Source of the DNA: Photobacterium swingsii | GTDB lineage: Bacteria; Pseudomonadota; Gammaproteobacteria; Enterobacterales; Vibrionaceae | Length of the DNA: 64,000 bases | Reading direction: 5' to 3' | Assembly (NCBI RefSeq): GCF_024346715.1 | Contig: NZ_AP024852.1 | Coordinates: 2,418,001 to 2,482,000, forward strand | Shown: in pieces, positions 36,570-46,418 of the stretch | Numbering within the stretch: the first letter of the stretch is position 1 | Layout of the letters: every line of letters begins with the position of its first letter | Position numbers and translations under genes: made by a program | The notes under the pieces: model-generated | Told to the model about the DNA's origin: nothing | Databases searched by the model: none | The model's input: the letters and a program-made list of their open reading frames with translations, nothing else

Positions 36570-37777
36570 GCCTTCCAAAAAAAGACACTAGCTTCGATCA
36601 ATGTATTAAATGCACCGTTTGTACTGTCTACTGCCCAGTAGCAAAAGCGAACCCAGAATACCCAGGCCCTAAACAATGTGGTCCCGATGGCGAACGCTTA
36701 CGCATGAAAAGTCCTGAGTTTTACGATGAAACACTCAAGCTTTGTACTAACTGTAAACGCTGCGAAACCGCCTGCCCATCTGGCGTAAAAATTGGTGATT
36801 TAATTGCAGTAGCGCGTGATGAGCACGCAAAAATGCCGCTGAACATCAAAACAATCCGTGATTACGTGCTTAGTCATACAGATTTAATGGGCTCGGTGGC
36901 AACCCCCTTTGCCCCTATCGTAAATGCAGTGACTGGCTTGAAGCCTGTGAAAAAAGCCATGCACCATACCATTGGCGTACATGACCATAAATCACTGCCG
37001 AAATACTCACACGGTACATTCCGCCGTTGGTACAAACAAAACTGTACCAGCCAAGCGTTATACCCAAAACAAGTACACTATTTCCACGGCTGCTTTGTAA
37101 ACTATAACCACCCGCAACTGGGTAAAGACTTTGTCAAAGTCATGAATGCCATGAGCATTGGTGTCCAATTACTTGATAAAGAGAAATGTTGTGGTGTACC
37201 ACTGATCGCCAATGGCTTTTTTGATAAAGCAAAGAAAAACGCCAAGCTCAATGTGAAGAAATTTGCTGAAGCGATTGAAAAGTACGATGCGCCTATCGTA
37301 TCAACCTCTTCAACCTGTTCATTTACGCTACGCGAGGAATACCCTCACGTACTTAAAGTGGATAACAGCAAAGTGGCTGATAACATTGAGTACGTCACGC
37401 GCTTTTTACTCAAAGCCTTCATGAATGGTGATATGCCAAAAATGAAGCCAATCAATAAGAAAATTGTCTACCATACCCCGTGTCACCTAGAACGAACGGG
37501 TGGCAGCTTATACACAATTGAGCTTCTTAAAATGATCCCAGGCCTTGAAGTTGTCGTGCTCGATAGCCAATGTTGTGGCCTTGCGGGAACCTACGGCTTT
37601 AAAACTGAAAACTACGACACATCGATGGCAATTGGTGAAAAACTGTTTAAGCAAATTCGCCAATCCAATGCCGATTTTGCGATTACCGATTGTGAAACCT
37701 GTAAATGGCAAATTGAGGAAAACACCGACTTAGAAACAATTCACCCTGTTTCTTTGCTTGCGATGGCGATCGATTAA
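36566..37777 (+). CDS. glpC: Anaerobic glycerol-3-phosphate dehydrogenase subunit C
   Basis: This 403-residue iron-sulfur subunit anchors the complex to the membrane and hands electrons to quinone. Two ferredoxin-type clusters are at the N-terminus ([12 protein letters not shown] and [12 protein letters not shown]). Two CCG domains follow, with KCCGVPL and [11 protein letters not shown], which ligate further clusters or heme-like cofactors. A good ribosome binding site (AAGGA) lies inside the end of glpB. It closes the glpABC operon and has a terminator 34 bases later. All cysteine motifs are intact. Confidence 0.95.
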   Translation: MSLPKKDTSFDQCIKCTVCTVYCPVAKANPEYPGPKQCGPDGERLRMKSPEFYDETLKLCTNCKRCETACPSGVKIGDLIAVARDEHAKMPLNIKTIRDYVLSHTDLMGSVATPFAPIVNAVTGLKPVKKAMHHTIGVHDHKSLPKYSHGTFRRWYKQNCTSQALYPKQVHYFHGCFVNYNHPQLGKDFVKVMNAMSIGVQLLDKEKCCGVPLIANGFFDKAKKNAKLNVKKFAEAIEKYDAPIVSTSSTCSFTLREEYPHVLKVDNSKVADNIEYVTRFLLKAFMNGDMPKMKPINKKIVYHTPCHLERTGGSLYTIELLKMIPGLEVVVLDSQCCGLAGTYGFKTENYDTSMAIGEKLFKQIRQSNADFAITDCETCKWQIEENTDLETIHPVSLLAMAID

Positions 37778-37810
37778 TATCGAACCGAGGCACAACTTGT
37801 TATACCAAAG

Positions 37811-37833
37811 AAAGCCAGTATCACACTGGCTTT
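37811..37833 (+). terminator. Terminator of glpABC
   Basis: The 9-bp stem AAAGCCAGT/ACTGGCTTT with a 5-base loop is followed by TTCTTATA. It lies between convergent stops of glpC and the deiminase gene and may serve both. Confidence 0.78.
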
Positions 37834-37851
37834 TCTTATATAGGCAGTAAA

Positions 37852-38922
37852 TTAATCTCGGGAGAAATAATCTAAAAATGCTTGCTTATTGACTCCGCGA
37901 AGCTGAGTCGACATACAGCGCACCCCTCCACCCATCGCACAAATACCCGCCGATGAAACAGGCACCACCTTACGGTTCGTTATGCCCTGAACAGTGGCTA
38001 GTGCAATGCTGTCTTCAGGGATACCAAACTGTGGTAAATAAATAGTGTCAGGGGTAACCAATGCATTGGTATATAAGCCGCAAGCACTACCAAATTTCTC
38101 ATCATAAATATGACTCGCATCGTACGGAGTGACTATCTCATGTATTTTCACATTCGGTAAGCCACGTCTTAAATCGGCTTTTAATTGCTCCGCATACTCA
38201 GGATCTTCACTGTAGGAGTTAACAATCAAGGTATTCTCTGCAACAAAGGCGACCACACCATCGGAGTGCTCCAAGCCACCTTGCTCATCCGACTCAATAA
38301 ACGCGACATGCTTAAGCCCTAACAGCTTTTGTAGTGCTTGTCTGGCTTGGTCTTCCGTCAGTTTATTATCTCGTAAAAATTTACGGCTGATCACTGCATT
38401 CCCCGCGTAATCATCAACCAAATTACCGCCATCATTGAGCAAGTCAGTTTCAATAAATGCTAACCCTGCTCCATCAATTAACTCAGCATACTCCTCTTGT
38501 ACTTCATCCGCTTTGCGTTGCCCACTTTTGCCCCCTCCTTGACCTGCAGCGGTATAGCGAAACATGGCCGCATTTTCGACATTTGATGTACCAAAATCAC
38601 GCATCCAAATATCTAGCATGGGGTACACTTCAACATGTTCTTTGCCTAACGCTTTCACATACTTGGCGTAAGCGCCATCATCAACCAAAACCTTGACCTC
38701 ATCGCCATTACTTATAATCTTCTTGGCATAATTCACATGAAAATCAAAGATATTATCAGCTTGTTCTTCGTAATAAGTATCACCAGTTATAGGTGCTGAC
38801 AGTACGATCAATTCATTCTTCTTCGCCTCCAGATGAGTATCTGCAATGGCTGAATTTGCGCTTAGACTAGCGAACAGCAGTGAGGTTGTGATTAGTCCAC
38901 TTAGTAACGATTTACGGTTCAT
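37852..38922 (-). CDS. Exported agmatine deiminase / peptidyl-arginine deiminase family enzyme
   Basis: The 356-residue protein has a Sec signal peptide (residues 1-27, cleaved near NSAIA). The guanidine-deiminase fold shows in WMRDFGTSN, NDGGNLVDD, LEHSDGVVAFV and GGGVRCMSTQL. Cys336 matches the nucleophile and the Asp and His of the other blocks match the substrate-binding set. Cytoplasmic AguA makes N-carbamoylputrescine from agmatine; the Porphyromonas-type enzyme modifies protein arginine. Here a secreted form is predicted, so the substrate could be external agmatine or an arginine peptide. The start ATG has GGAG 8 bases upstream. It stands alone, with no aguB or putrescine genes nearby. 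Confidence 0.88.
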   Translation of the reverse strand: MNRKSLLSGLITTSLLFASLSANSAIADTHLEAKKNELIVLSAPITGDTYYEEQADNIFDFHVNYAKKIISNGDEVKVLVDDGAYAKYVKALGKEHVEVYPMLDIWMRDFGTSNVENAAMFRYTAAGQGGGKSGQRKADEVQEEYAELIDGAGLAFIETDLLNDGGNLVDDYAGNAVISRKFLRDNKLTEDQARQALQKLLGLKHVAFIESDEQGGLEHSDGVVAFVAENTLIVNSYSEDPEYAEQLKADLRRGLPNVKIHEIVTPYDASHIYDEKFGSACGLYTNALVTPDTIYLPQFGIPEDSIALATVQGITNRKVVPVSSAGICAMGGGVRCMSTQLRGVNKQAFLDYFSRD

Positions 38923-39163
38923 ACTATTGTCTCCATAGACTCAATTATTGCGATAGGGAGATAGTAGCTTGCGATAAGAATTTAAAAAATTTACTCACTA
39001 TAACGAAAAGCTTATAGCCAAGGGCTTTCCAGCGAGTACAGCCTCAATACCCTTCAGCAAACTCAGACTAGAGCGGCCACAGCAAAGAACTGGTATAAAC
39101 AAAACCATCAAAATAAAAAATGCGCCTATAGTTGTATATATAATATGACAACAAGGTTAGCTT

Positions 39164-41050
39164 ATGAGGGCACTTTCAGTTCATTCAATCCGTGGGAAAT
39201 TACTTAGCCTCGCGCTATTACTTGTTAGCGGTATTATCGCTTTTGGCTTCATCGAAAAAATGGCTTTTGATAATTTAAGTACATTACAGTCCACAGCCCA
39301 AGAGACAACACGCAGCCAAAATGATTTACTTACCCTACGTCGATATGAAAAAGACTTCCTCAGCCGCCTTGACCCTAAATACATAGTTCAATTTAATCAA
39401 ACTTATCAAACGTTAGTTACACGATTACAGCAAATCGAGTCAAATTTGCATTATTACGAACTCGCGAACCAAGCTGATTTTCTAGAAATCTTCACACTTC
39501 TCAATCAATATGCCACCCAATTTAATCTCATCACCGATCAGAGGATCCTTATCGGATTAACTCCAGATCAAGGACTACAAGGGCAAATTCACCAAGCGGC
39601 CGATGCTGCAGAAGAAGCAATACTTTTAACCGCAGATGATCGTCTTCGTCGCATGTTGCTAACCCTAAGGCGTAATGAAAAAGACTTCCTGCTTACCAGT
39701 AACATCGATCATGTCACCGCATTTGATAATAACGCTGACACCCTGCTGACGGCTATTTCAGCAAGCCATATAGCCAGCAGTGACAAACAACCCCTCAAGC
39801 GCAGTATTTTGATGTATAAAACCATGTTTGATGAATTAAGCGCGGGGTATCAGACCATAGGATTAACACCTGCGGAAGGGTTATATGGCCAACTTAGAAC
39901 GGCCGTTCACAATGTCGAGTCAGACTTAAAAGATCTTGAAAAAACAACGCTGAAAAGCATTAGTGCACGCGTACAAACAGAGGAGATAATACTCGCCGTC
40001 ATTGGCCTTGGTTTTACATTACTCATCAGTGGTGCTTTGTTGATCATTAGCCGCCAAATTAGCCAGCGGTTAGCCAAAGTGAATGCCATCATGGCCAGTA
40101 TTGCAGCTGGAGAAGGTGATTTGACCGTTCGTATGGATGATAAAGGTAAAGACGAGCTATCCCAATTAAGTCAATCTTTCGACCAATTCACAGCACGATT
40201 ACAAGCTATTATCCGTGACGTTGCCCTTATCGCCCAGCAACTATCAAGCACAACTAAAGACTCACATCAAGCATCGACGCACAGTATGACCAATGCCGAA
40301 CAGCAACAAGCTGAGTCTGCTTCAGTTGCGACTGCTGTTAATGAACTACTCGCAACCAGCAATGATATAGCAGCCAATATTGGTGATGCGGCGCATGCGG
40401 TAGAAGATGTCCAAAATGAAGCACTCGCCAGCCAAAAGATCAGCCAACAGGCAGGTAACAGCTTGCAATGTCTAGCCGCAGATATTACAGCATCGCAAAC
40501 ACTCATCACCCAGCTAGAGCTGCAAAGCCAAAGCATCAATAAAGTTATTTCAGTCATTCGTGATATTACGGATCAAACAAACTTATTGGCATTGAATGCC
40601 GCCATCGAAGCGGCTCGTGCTGGCGATCAAGGACGAGGGTTTGCCGTTGTTGCTGACGAGGTACGTCAATTAGCACAGAATACTCATCACTCCACTAAGG
40701 AAATAGAGCAAACCGTTGAAGACCTACATAATGGCGTTGAAGAAATTGTGGCTATCATGCATAAGAGCCAAGAACAAACTACAGTCACGGTTGAACAGAC
40801 ACAATCAGCCGTACTCGCTATGAATCGTATCGGTGACGCAATCGGTGGTATTTTAGATAAGAACTTACAAATTGCATCAGCGTCAGAACAACAAGCCATG
40901 GTATCGGCTGAGATTGATAAAAATATCACCCATATTTCTGAACTGGCGCAGCACACTGTTTCTATGATCCAACAATCAGCAGAAAGTAGCCACGAGGTCT
41001 CAGCCATGGCCGAACAATTAGATAAAGTGGTTAATCAATTCAAATACTAA
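39164..41050 (+). CDS. Methyl-accepting chemotaxis protein with HBM sensor domain
   Basis: This 628-residue chemoreceptor has membrane helices at about residues 13-30 and 275-297. The periplasmic part of about 240 residues is a helical bimodular (HBM) sensor, recognisable by the repeated LRRYEKDFL and LRRNEKDFL motifs about 120 residues apart, each starting a four-helix bundle. HAMP ([16 protein letters not shown] onward) and the signalling domain with [20 protein letters not shown] follow. HBM receptors studied in Pseudomonas sense TCA-cycle acids; the ligand here is not predictable. It is monocistronic and unrelated in its sensor to the chemoreceptor at 13.4 kb. Confidence 0.94.
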   Translation: MRALSVHSIRGKLLSLALLLVSGIIAFGFIEKMAFDNLSTLQSTAQETTRSQNDLLTLRRYEKDFLSRLDPKYIVQFNQTYQTLVTRLQQIESNLHYYELANQADFLEIFTLLNQYATQFNLITDQRILIGLTPDQGLQGQIHQAADAAEEAILLTADDRLRRMLLTLRRNEKDFLLTSNIDHVTAFDNNADTLLTAISASHIASSDKQPLKRSILMYKTMFDELSAGYQTIGLTPAEGLYGQLRTAVHNVESDLKDLEKTTLKSISARVQTEEIILAVIGLGFTLLISGALLIISRQISQRLAKVNAIMASIAAGEGDLTVRMDDKGKDELSQLSQSFDQFTARLQAIIRDVALIAQQLSSTTKDSHQASTHSMTNAEQQQAESASVATAVNELLATSNDIAANIGDAAHAVEDVQNEALASQKISQQAGNSLQCLAADITASQTLITQLELQSQSINKVISVIRDITDQTNLLALNAAIEAARAGDQGRGFAVVADEVRQLAQNTHHSTKEIEQTVEDLHNGVEEIVAIMHKSQEQTTVTVEQTQSAVLAMNRIGDAIGGILDKNLQIASASEQQAMVSAEIDKNITHISELAQHTVSMIQQSAESSHEVSAMAEQLDKVVNQFKY

Positions 41051-41068
41051 ACACAAAATCACTCGATA

Positions 41069-42295
41069 TTAGGTTGCGGATGACAAATTATCTGTCTTCG
41101 CAACCTGTATTTCATAGCGTCGTAACCAGCAACACAAGGTAAATAGTGCTACGTATAACACCATGCCACCAGCCACTACCCCATGCCATGCACCGTACTG
41201 CCAGCAAGCAATAAGGTAGAAGCCTCCTAAGCTACCACTAACATAATAATGCACAAGGTATAACGCGGTTGCTGTGGCTTTTGCCGTTTTTGCTTTTCGG
41301 CTAACCCAAGCATAAGCCAACGAGTGAGTAAAAAAAGCACCCGAGCTAATCAGTAATAAACCCAGCAACATTGCAGGGATAGATTCAACTGCTGCTATCC
41401 ACATTCCCGCGAGACTCACACTTGAACCCAATAACATCCCCGAGGTTGCGTTAAAGGACTGGCTCCACCAACCACTCAGCTTCGCGGTAATGGTGCCACT
41501 CAAATAACATAAAAAAATCATCGAGGTAATACTCAGCGGCATCGAATACGGCGGTGCGACTAAGCGAAATCCCATCACCGAGTATAAGTTAACGAACAGA
41601 GCAAAATTAATCCCGCCAATGAGCATAGCCAGCCATAGTGATCGCTGCTTTAAATGCTGAACAATAAAACGATGTTGCGCGCGGAGCTGACTGAGTCCAA
41701 AGCCTTTTTCAGGTGGCGTAAAGTGTTGCTGTTTAGGCAGCAAAGACCAAACCGCGCAAGCACCAATAAAGCTAAATATCGCCATACCAATAACGGCAGT
41801 CTGCCACCCCCAATACTCAGTAACGATACCACCAAATAGACGCCCAATAATCCCCCCCAAAGAATTGGCACTAATGTAAGTCCCTACGGCGATCATCAAT
41901 CCCTTCGCTGAAAATTCCTCAGCCATATACGCAACAGCCACCGCGGCAAACCCAGCTAACGCTATCCCCATGAGTGCCCGCGCTACCGATAATAAAAAGA
42001 GGGTATCGGCCCATAACATCAACAAACCGACCAAAGGCAATAGAAACAAACTCACAAGCATGATGCGATAACGTCCCACACACTCCGAGGCGACCGCCCA
42101 AGGTACTAAGGTTATCGCAAGGCTAAATGTACCAGCCGCTAAAAGCCAATTGATCTTAGTCGCACTCACTGAAAATTGCTCAGCCATTACCGGTAATACG
42201 GGCTGGAATAGGTACAAATTACAGAAAACTAAAAACGAACCAAGCGCGAGGGCAAAGGTCGCTTTTTTATAGCGCGTAGTTCCAACCTGAATCAT
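41069..42295 (-). CDS. MFS transporter, YnfM-like
   Basis: A 408-residue protein with twelve predicted membrane helices. The major-facilitator loop between helices 2 and 3 is degenerate (ASECVGRYRIMLVS), as in YnfM-like exporters, and helix 4-5 carries ARALMGIALAGFAAVAVAYMAEEF. Substrate is unknown; relatives have been proposed to export sugars or drugs. It is divergent from a LysR gene with a 101-bp gap. The E. coli ynfL-ynfM pair has the same arrangement, which supports the call and suggests regulation by that LysR protein. It converges on the HBM chemoreceptor with only 18 bp between stops. Confidence 0.87.
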   Translation of the reverse strand: MIQVGTTRYKKATFALALGSFLVFCNLYLFQPVLPVMAEQFSVSATKINWLLAAGTFSLAITLVPWAVASECVGRYRIMLVSLFLLPLVGLLMLWADTLFLLSVARALMGIALAGFAAVAVAYMAEEFSAKGLMIAVGTYISANSLGGIIGRLFGGIVTEYWGWQTAVIGMAIFSFIGACAVWSLLPKQQHFTPPEKGFGLSQLRAQHRFIVQHLKQRSLWLAMLIGGINFALFVNLYSVMGFRLVAPPYSMPLSITSMIFLCYLSGTITAKLSGWWSQSFNATSGMLLGSSVSLAGMWIAAVESIPAMLLGLLLISSGAFFTHSLAYAWVSRKAKTAKATATALYLVHYYVSGSLGGFYLIACWQYGAWHGVVAGGMVLYVALFTLCCWLRRYEIQVAKTDNLSSAT

Positions 42296-42396
42296 TTAGC
42301 TTGTCACCTCTTAAATTGATGACAAAACAGTAGCAAGCAGCCATTAATAATGAAAATATATTGAAACTATAAGGATGATAAATAAAAGATATAACT

Positions 42397-43269
42397 ATGG
42401 ACATTCGTCAGCTTAAATACTTTGTGACACTCGCTGAGATAGGTAATTTCACAGCAGCTGCTAAGCAACTCAATATTGCTCAACCGGCTTTGAGTATTGC
42501 GATCAAAAAGCTCGAGGCCTCACTAGAACTCGACCTTTTCCATCGTAACGAGCGAAAGATCACCTTAACCCACGAAGGGGAAGTATTACTGCCCCATGCA
42601 CGCCTAGTGCTTCAACAATTAAACGACGCCGAAATAGCAATGGCGGAGTTGCGAGGATTAGAGAAAGGGGAAGTCCGATTAGGTGTGCCGAGTATGTTAG
42701 GTTCTTACTTCTTTCCTGAAATATTAATGGGCTTTAAGAGCCAATACCCCAACCTTAAATTAACCATGGTTGAAGGTGGTGCACAATCAATTCGAAAAAT
42801 GCTGATCGATGGAGAGCTAGACTTAGGCGTTATCATTAACCATAACGTTCCCGAAGCGCTTGCGACAGAGCACTTACTTACCTCGCAAATGGTCGCTGTG
42901 GTAGGCGAAGATCATCCCTTTGCACCACAAGCAAGTATCGACTTCAAAACATTCTTTGCGCAAGAATTGGTAATGTTTAAAAAAGGTTATTTTCACCGCG
43001 AGTTCATCGACAGAGTATGTGATAGCCAGCAGCTCCAACCGCGCATTTCCTTTGAAACAAACTTACTCCCAATGATTTTAAACATAGTGAGGCGTGACTT
43101 CGCAATTAGTGCATTACTCGAAATGGTGACAGAGCACGAACACGGTGTATTGCCTATTCCTTTTGAAGAACCCGTTTATTTAGATATTGCCATTGCATGG
43201 CGAAAGCAAGGATATTTATCGCTCGCAGATCGTGCATTTAAAGAATATGTTAAAAAATGTTGCGGATAA
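42397..43269 (+). CDS. LysR-family regulator, divergent from the MFS gene
   Basis: The 290-residue LysR protein has a helix-turn-helix at about residues 17-37 (FTAAAKQLNIAQPALSIAIKKLE). A sensor domain contains GEVRLGVPSML and DGELDLGVIINH. The opening MDIRQLKYFVTLAEIGNF is typical of the CynR/YnfL group. The common 101-bp divergent promoter implies control of the MFS transporter and of itself. No terminator is obvious; a 330-bp empty stretch follows before the DcuC-family gene. Confidence 0.9.
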   Translation: MDIRQLKYFVTLAEIGNFTAAAKQLNIAQPALSIAIKKLEASLELDLFHRNERKITLTHEGEVLLPHARLVLQQLNDAEIAMAELRGLEKGEVRLGVPSMLGSYFFPEILMGFKSQYPNLKLTMVEGGAQSIRKMLIDGELDLGVIINHNVPEALATEHLLTSQMVAVVGEDHPFAPQASIDFKTFFAQELVMFKKGYFHREFIDRVCDSQQLQPRISFETNLLPMILNIVRRDFAISALLEMVTEHEHGVLPIPFEEPVYLDIAIAWRKQGYLSLADRAFKEYVKKCCG

Positions 43270-43599
43270 ACCAATTTTATAAATGCGATTTTAACGTCAC
43301 ATCAATTTCACACATCGACGCCACGTCACACTTATACCGTTAACATGTGCACCTATTATCCTTAAACAAAAAGCCATTCTTAATCTTATATTTACTTGCT
43401 TAACGATGAAAAACAGCAATTCAGTAGCACAAAATTAACATCACACAGAAAATTATGTTTTAGATCATAAGATAGTTTGTTAACTATCGTACCCCCAGCC
43501 CTTTTTAGGTACATTGCTGCTAAACGATGTGTAAGCAAATTATACAACTATTCACAGATTTTAATTTTTTCTATTTGTAGTTTTAAGAGGACATTTTCC
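43270..43599. other. 330-bp leader/promoter region of the DcuC-family gene
   Basis: No gene. The only candidate site is a weak CRP-like dyad at 43454-43469 (TATGT-N6-TCATA, 7 of 10). No FNR site of the TTGAT-N4-ATCAA type was found, although related transporters are FNR-dependent. The AGAGGA ribosome binding site lies just before 43600. Confidence 0.45.
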
Positions 43600-44958
43600 A
43601 TGTTGGAGTTAGTAATTGGTCTTCTGGTTGCAGCAGGTGTAGGTCGATACATCTTTAAAGGATACACAGCAACTGGAGTGCTTTTAACAGGCGGTATTAT
43701 TCTATTGGCGATTACCGCAGCGTTAGGTAAAGATGTTTTACCATCAGGTGTTACCTCTACAGGTAACCCATTAACCGACGTTTTTGAATACATCAAATAC
43801 CTATTAATGTACCGCGCAGGCGGCTTAGGTATGATGATCATGATGCTTTGTGGTTTTGCCGCTTATATGACCAAGATCGGTGCCAACGATATGGTTGTGA
43901 TGATGGCATCTCGCCCACTTCGCTTTATCAAATCACCTTATGTACTTATGGTTGCGACCTATTTTGTGGCATGTCTCATGTCGTTAGCCGTTTCTTCAGC
44001 AACTGGCCTAGGTGTATTACTGATGGCGACCTTATTCCCTCTAATGGTGAATATGGGTATTAGTCGTGGTGCCGCAGCTGCTATCTGTGCATCTCCAGCA
44101 GCTATCATTCTTTCACCAACATCGGGTGATGTGGTTGTTGCAGCCGAATCTGCTGGTATGGAACTGATTGATTTTGCATTCAAAACAACCCTACCTATCT
44201 CTATTGTTGCGATCATCGGTATGGCAGCTGCACACTTCTTCTGGCAGCGTTACCTTGATGACAAAGAAGGTGTTGTTCATGAGCGTTTAGATGTCTCTGA
44301 GCTTGAAGTTAACGCACCTAAGTTCTTCTGTATTCTACCGTTTACACCTATCATCGGTGTACTACTGTTCAGTGGTAAGCTATTCCCACAGCTGCACATC
44401 GTAACCATTTTGGTTATTTGTATGTTCCTAGCTGCCGTTATCGAGCTTATTCGTCACCGTGAGTCAAGCAAGGTATTTGAAGGGCTAGATGCTGCATACA
44501 AAGGCATGGCAGATGCTTTCTCTGGCGTGGTAATGCTACTTATCTCGGCGGGTGTGTTTGCACAAGGTCTGAAGTCAGTTGGCTTCATCGACAACCTACT
44601 TCACTTAGCTGAAGTGGCTGGTGCGGGTGGTATCTTCCTGATGATTCTTCTGGTTGCTATCACTACCATTGCGGCAATCACAACAGGTTCGGGTAACGCA
44701 CCGTTCTACGCATTCGTAGAACTGATCCCTAGCCTAGCCGCTAAAATGGGCATTAACCCAGCGTATCTTGTTATTCCTATGCTACAAGCATCGAACTTAG
44801 GCCGCACAGTATCACCGGTTTCTGGTGTTGTGGTTGCGTGTTCGGGCATGGCTAAACTGTCACCGTTTGAAGTCGTTAAACGTACTTCAGTGCCAGTACT
44901 GGTGGGTATTGTTATCGTGATTGTTGCAACGCAAATCATGGTACCGACAGCTGTTTAA
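43600..44958 (+). CDS. DcuC-family anaerobic C4-dicarboxylate transporter
   Basis: This 452-residue inner-membrane protein has about twelve helices. DcuC-type blocks are GGLGMMIMMLCGFAAYMTKIGAND, SATGLGVLLMATLFPLMV and SPTSGDVVVAAESAGM in the first half, and TTGSGNAPFYAFVELIP and NLGRTVSPVSGVVVA in the second. The family carries succinate, fumarate and related dicarboxylates, mainly under anaerobic conditions. I start at ATG 43600 with AGAGGA at the right distance; the frame runs up to 43477 but the extra 41 codons are not membrane-like. It fits with the nearby glpABC operon, whose electrons can be used by fumarate respiration. Confidence 0.9.
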   Translation: MLELVIGLLVAAGVGRYIFKGYTATGVLLTGGIILLAITAALGKDVLPSGVTSTGNPLTDVFEYIKYLLMYRAGGLGMMIMMLCGFAAYMTKIGANDMVVMMASRPLRFIKSPYVLMVATYFVACLMSLAVSSATGLGVLLMATLFPLMVNMGISRGAAAAICASPAAIILSPTSGDVVVAAESAGMELIDFAFKTTLPISIVAIIGMAAAHFFWQRYLDDKEGVVHERLDVSELEVNAPKFFCILPFTPIIGVLLFSGKLFPQLHIVTILVICMFLAAVIELIRHRESSKVFEGLDAAYKGMADAFSGVVMLLISAGVFAQGLKSVGFIDNLLHLAEVAGAGGIFLMILLVAITTIAAITTGSGNAPFYAFVELIPSLAAKMGINPAYLVIPMLQASNLGRTVSPVSGVVVACSGMAKLSPFEVVKRTSVPVLVGIVIVIVATQIMVPTAV

Positions 44959-44983
44959 TTACTAGCTTAAACAAGCACTTATT

Positions 44984-45010
44984 AAGCCCGCCCTGTGCGG
45001 GCTTTTTTAT
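44984..45010 (+). terminator. Terminator of the DcuC-family gene
   Basis: The 8-bp stem AAGCCCGC/GCGGGCTT with a 5-base loop and a run of six T's begins 25 bases after the stop. Confidence 0.88.
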
Positions 45011-45042
45011 TCCACGGTTTAGGTCGGGATAATTAGAAAAGA

Positions 45043-45069
45043 AAAAGGAGAGGCATGGCCCCTCCTTTT
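45043..45069 (-). terminator. Terminator for the small membrane-protein cluster
   Basis: The stem AAAAGGAG/CTCCTTTT, one mismatch, then GGC/GCC and a 3-base loop. The A-rich left side gives U's on the minus transcript. It lies 66 bases past the stop at 45136. Confidence 0.75.
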
Positions 45070-45135
45070 ATATCAAGTCTGCTATTTAACATCAGGGGTG
45101 TATATCCCTATAAATATCTTGATATGGTTAGCGCG

Positions 45136-45393
45136 TTAAACTCTTCGCTGGATATATCCTTCGGCAATTCCGTTGCTCACTAGATCGACAGACTCAACAA
45201 CATGACTTAGTGCAGCAAGATGGACAATAAACATCGTCATTGCAGCAACCGTAAATTTTTGACACTTGATGAGCACCGATTCAGGGATACGACCTGTCTT
45301 GACTAGATAAATCAAAACAACCCACTTGAGTAATGAGAAAATAGTATACATATAGCCTTTGATTCGGTTAATCGCCTGACTATCGTATCGCAT
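45136..45393 (-). CDS. Small membrane protein of unknown function
   Basis: An 85-residue protein (or 71 if translation starts at Met15, 45351, where AAAGG is better spaced). It has two hydrophobic stretches, TIFSLLKWVVLIYLVKTG and FTVAAMTMFIVHLAALSHVV, and a polar end with IQRRV. No family is recognised. It is followed by a convincing terminator and preceded, 22 bp upstream, by a very short hydrophobic ORF with a strong ribosome binding site, so the pair may be one unit. Confidence 0.5.
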   Translation of the reverse strand: MRYDSQAINRIKGYMYTIFSLLKWVVLIYLVKTGRIPESVLIKCQKFTVAAMTMFIVHLAALSHVVESVDLVSNGIAEGYIQRRV

Positions 45394-45415
45394 TCACCTT
45401 ATAGGATGAACACTT

Positions 45416-45478
45416 TCACCGATAAATGAGAGCAAAAAACAGCAATAAAACCAGCTTTAATATAAAAGCTATATCCAT
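45416..45478 (-). CDS. 20-residue hydrophobic peptide
   Basis: The ORF encodes MDIAFILKLVLLLFFALIYR, a single membrane-spanning helix with one Lys and a C-terminal Tyr-Arg. AGGGGTGAG lies at ideal distance from the ATG, a near-perfect match to the anti-Shine-Dalgarno, and this is the main evidence. The same frame is open upstream to 45649, but that extension has no ribosome binding site or family features. Peptides of this kind include small membrane-protein regulators and type I toxins; neither is shown. It ends 22 bp before the 85-residue membrane gene. Confidence 0.4.
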   Translation of the reverse strand: MDIAFILKLVLLLFFALIYR

Positions 45479-45710
45479 AATTCTCACCCCTGAAGACCTT
45501 AACGTTATCAGGACTCCCACAAATATGTCTCTCCTATAATCATCTCTATTTGCTACAACACTAAACCAATCAAATACGACAATTATACAGATCAACATAC
45601 TGTAAATGCAATCATTCGAATATAGAGAATTAAAGAAGTGAAATAACAATGCACGCGATCAGCCAGCATTCTCCATGCTCATTCATTGAAGAATGCTGAG
45701 CCTAGTGAGA

Positions 45711-46418
45711 TTAATTCACTTTTTTCAGTGTGAAGGTTCCTATTGATTGCGAGGTCACAGCATGGACACCGTTCTCAAAATCAGTATCGGCTCTGTCTGT
45801 CGTTAGTTTAGTGACAGTGGCGCGCGGCGTAGTGGCTAAATTGGCAGAAGAAAAGGTAACACCACTATCACTGCCTGCATCATAAGAGATGAGTTGAATT
45901 TCAAGCTCCTCGACCCACTTACCATCAACAAATAAAGGTACGCTGTTAATGCCTGTAAACCAATCAGGGCTTGGCGCTATCATAGTAACAACAGACACGA
46001 GTGGGTGATCTTGTGAAATACCAAAGGTTAAGTTAACAGATGACGCACTTGCAGGTATCCCACCACCATCCACCGTTGAGTGTGAATCACCTTGATTTTG
46101 TAAACCTTCAATTTCAGCTTTTAATGTCCCTTTCGCACCGGTCTCAGCCATGCTAACAATACCATTAGAAGCAAGTGTACCTGCTTCAAAAAGCTTGGCA
46201 TTACTGTTATGGGTAAGCCCAATCAGACCAGAAAAATGCCTATCACTGGGAAAGTTGGTGGCAAAGTTGGCTGCTGTCCAATTTGTTTTAAACTCTAACT
46301 CGTATACAGCATCGGAATCACTCAAATCAGGCGTACTACCGCTACCATCGCCATCTCCACCACAAGCACTTAAGCCTAAAACAAACAAATTCAGAGCAAT
46401 AAATTTAAACATTTTCAT
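45711..46418 (-). CDS. Spondin-domain lipoprotein
   Basis: This 235-residue protein has a signal peptide and lipobox LSAC followed by a Gly/Asp/Ser linker (GGDGDGSGS). A spondin-type domain follows, with YELEFKTNWTAANF, FPSDRHFSGLIGLTHN, ASNGIVSMAETG, VVTMIAPSPDWFTGI and LISYDAGSDSGVTF. Animal spondins bind matrix and integrins; bacterial members are surface lipoproteins of unknown role, and the aspartates near PSPDW and YDAGSDSG may bind metal. I start at ATG 46418, which AAGGAAG precedes; the upstream ATG at 46445 has no such site. It is monocistronic. Confidence 0.88.
   Translation of the reverse strand: MKMFKFIALNLFVLGLSACGGDGDGSGSTPDLSDSDAVYELEFKTNWTAANFATNFPSDRHFSGLIGLTHNSNAKLFEAGTLASNGIVSMAETGAKGTLKAEIEGLQNQGDSHSTVDGGGIPASASSVNLTFGISQDHPLVSVVTMIAPSPDWFTGINSVPLFVDGKWVEELEIQLISYDAGSDSGVTFSSANLATTPRATVTKLTTDRADTDFENGVHAVTSQSIGTFTLKKVN

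Noticed and set aside
45416-45649. 77-codon version of the short hydrophobic ORF
   Set aside because: Only the last 20 codons have a good ribosome binding site; the upstream part has none and no family features.
45664-45698. Hairpin CAGCATTCT/AGAATGCTG after the spondin gene
   Set aside because: A 17-base loop and no T-run; terminator function is not supported.
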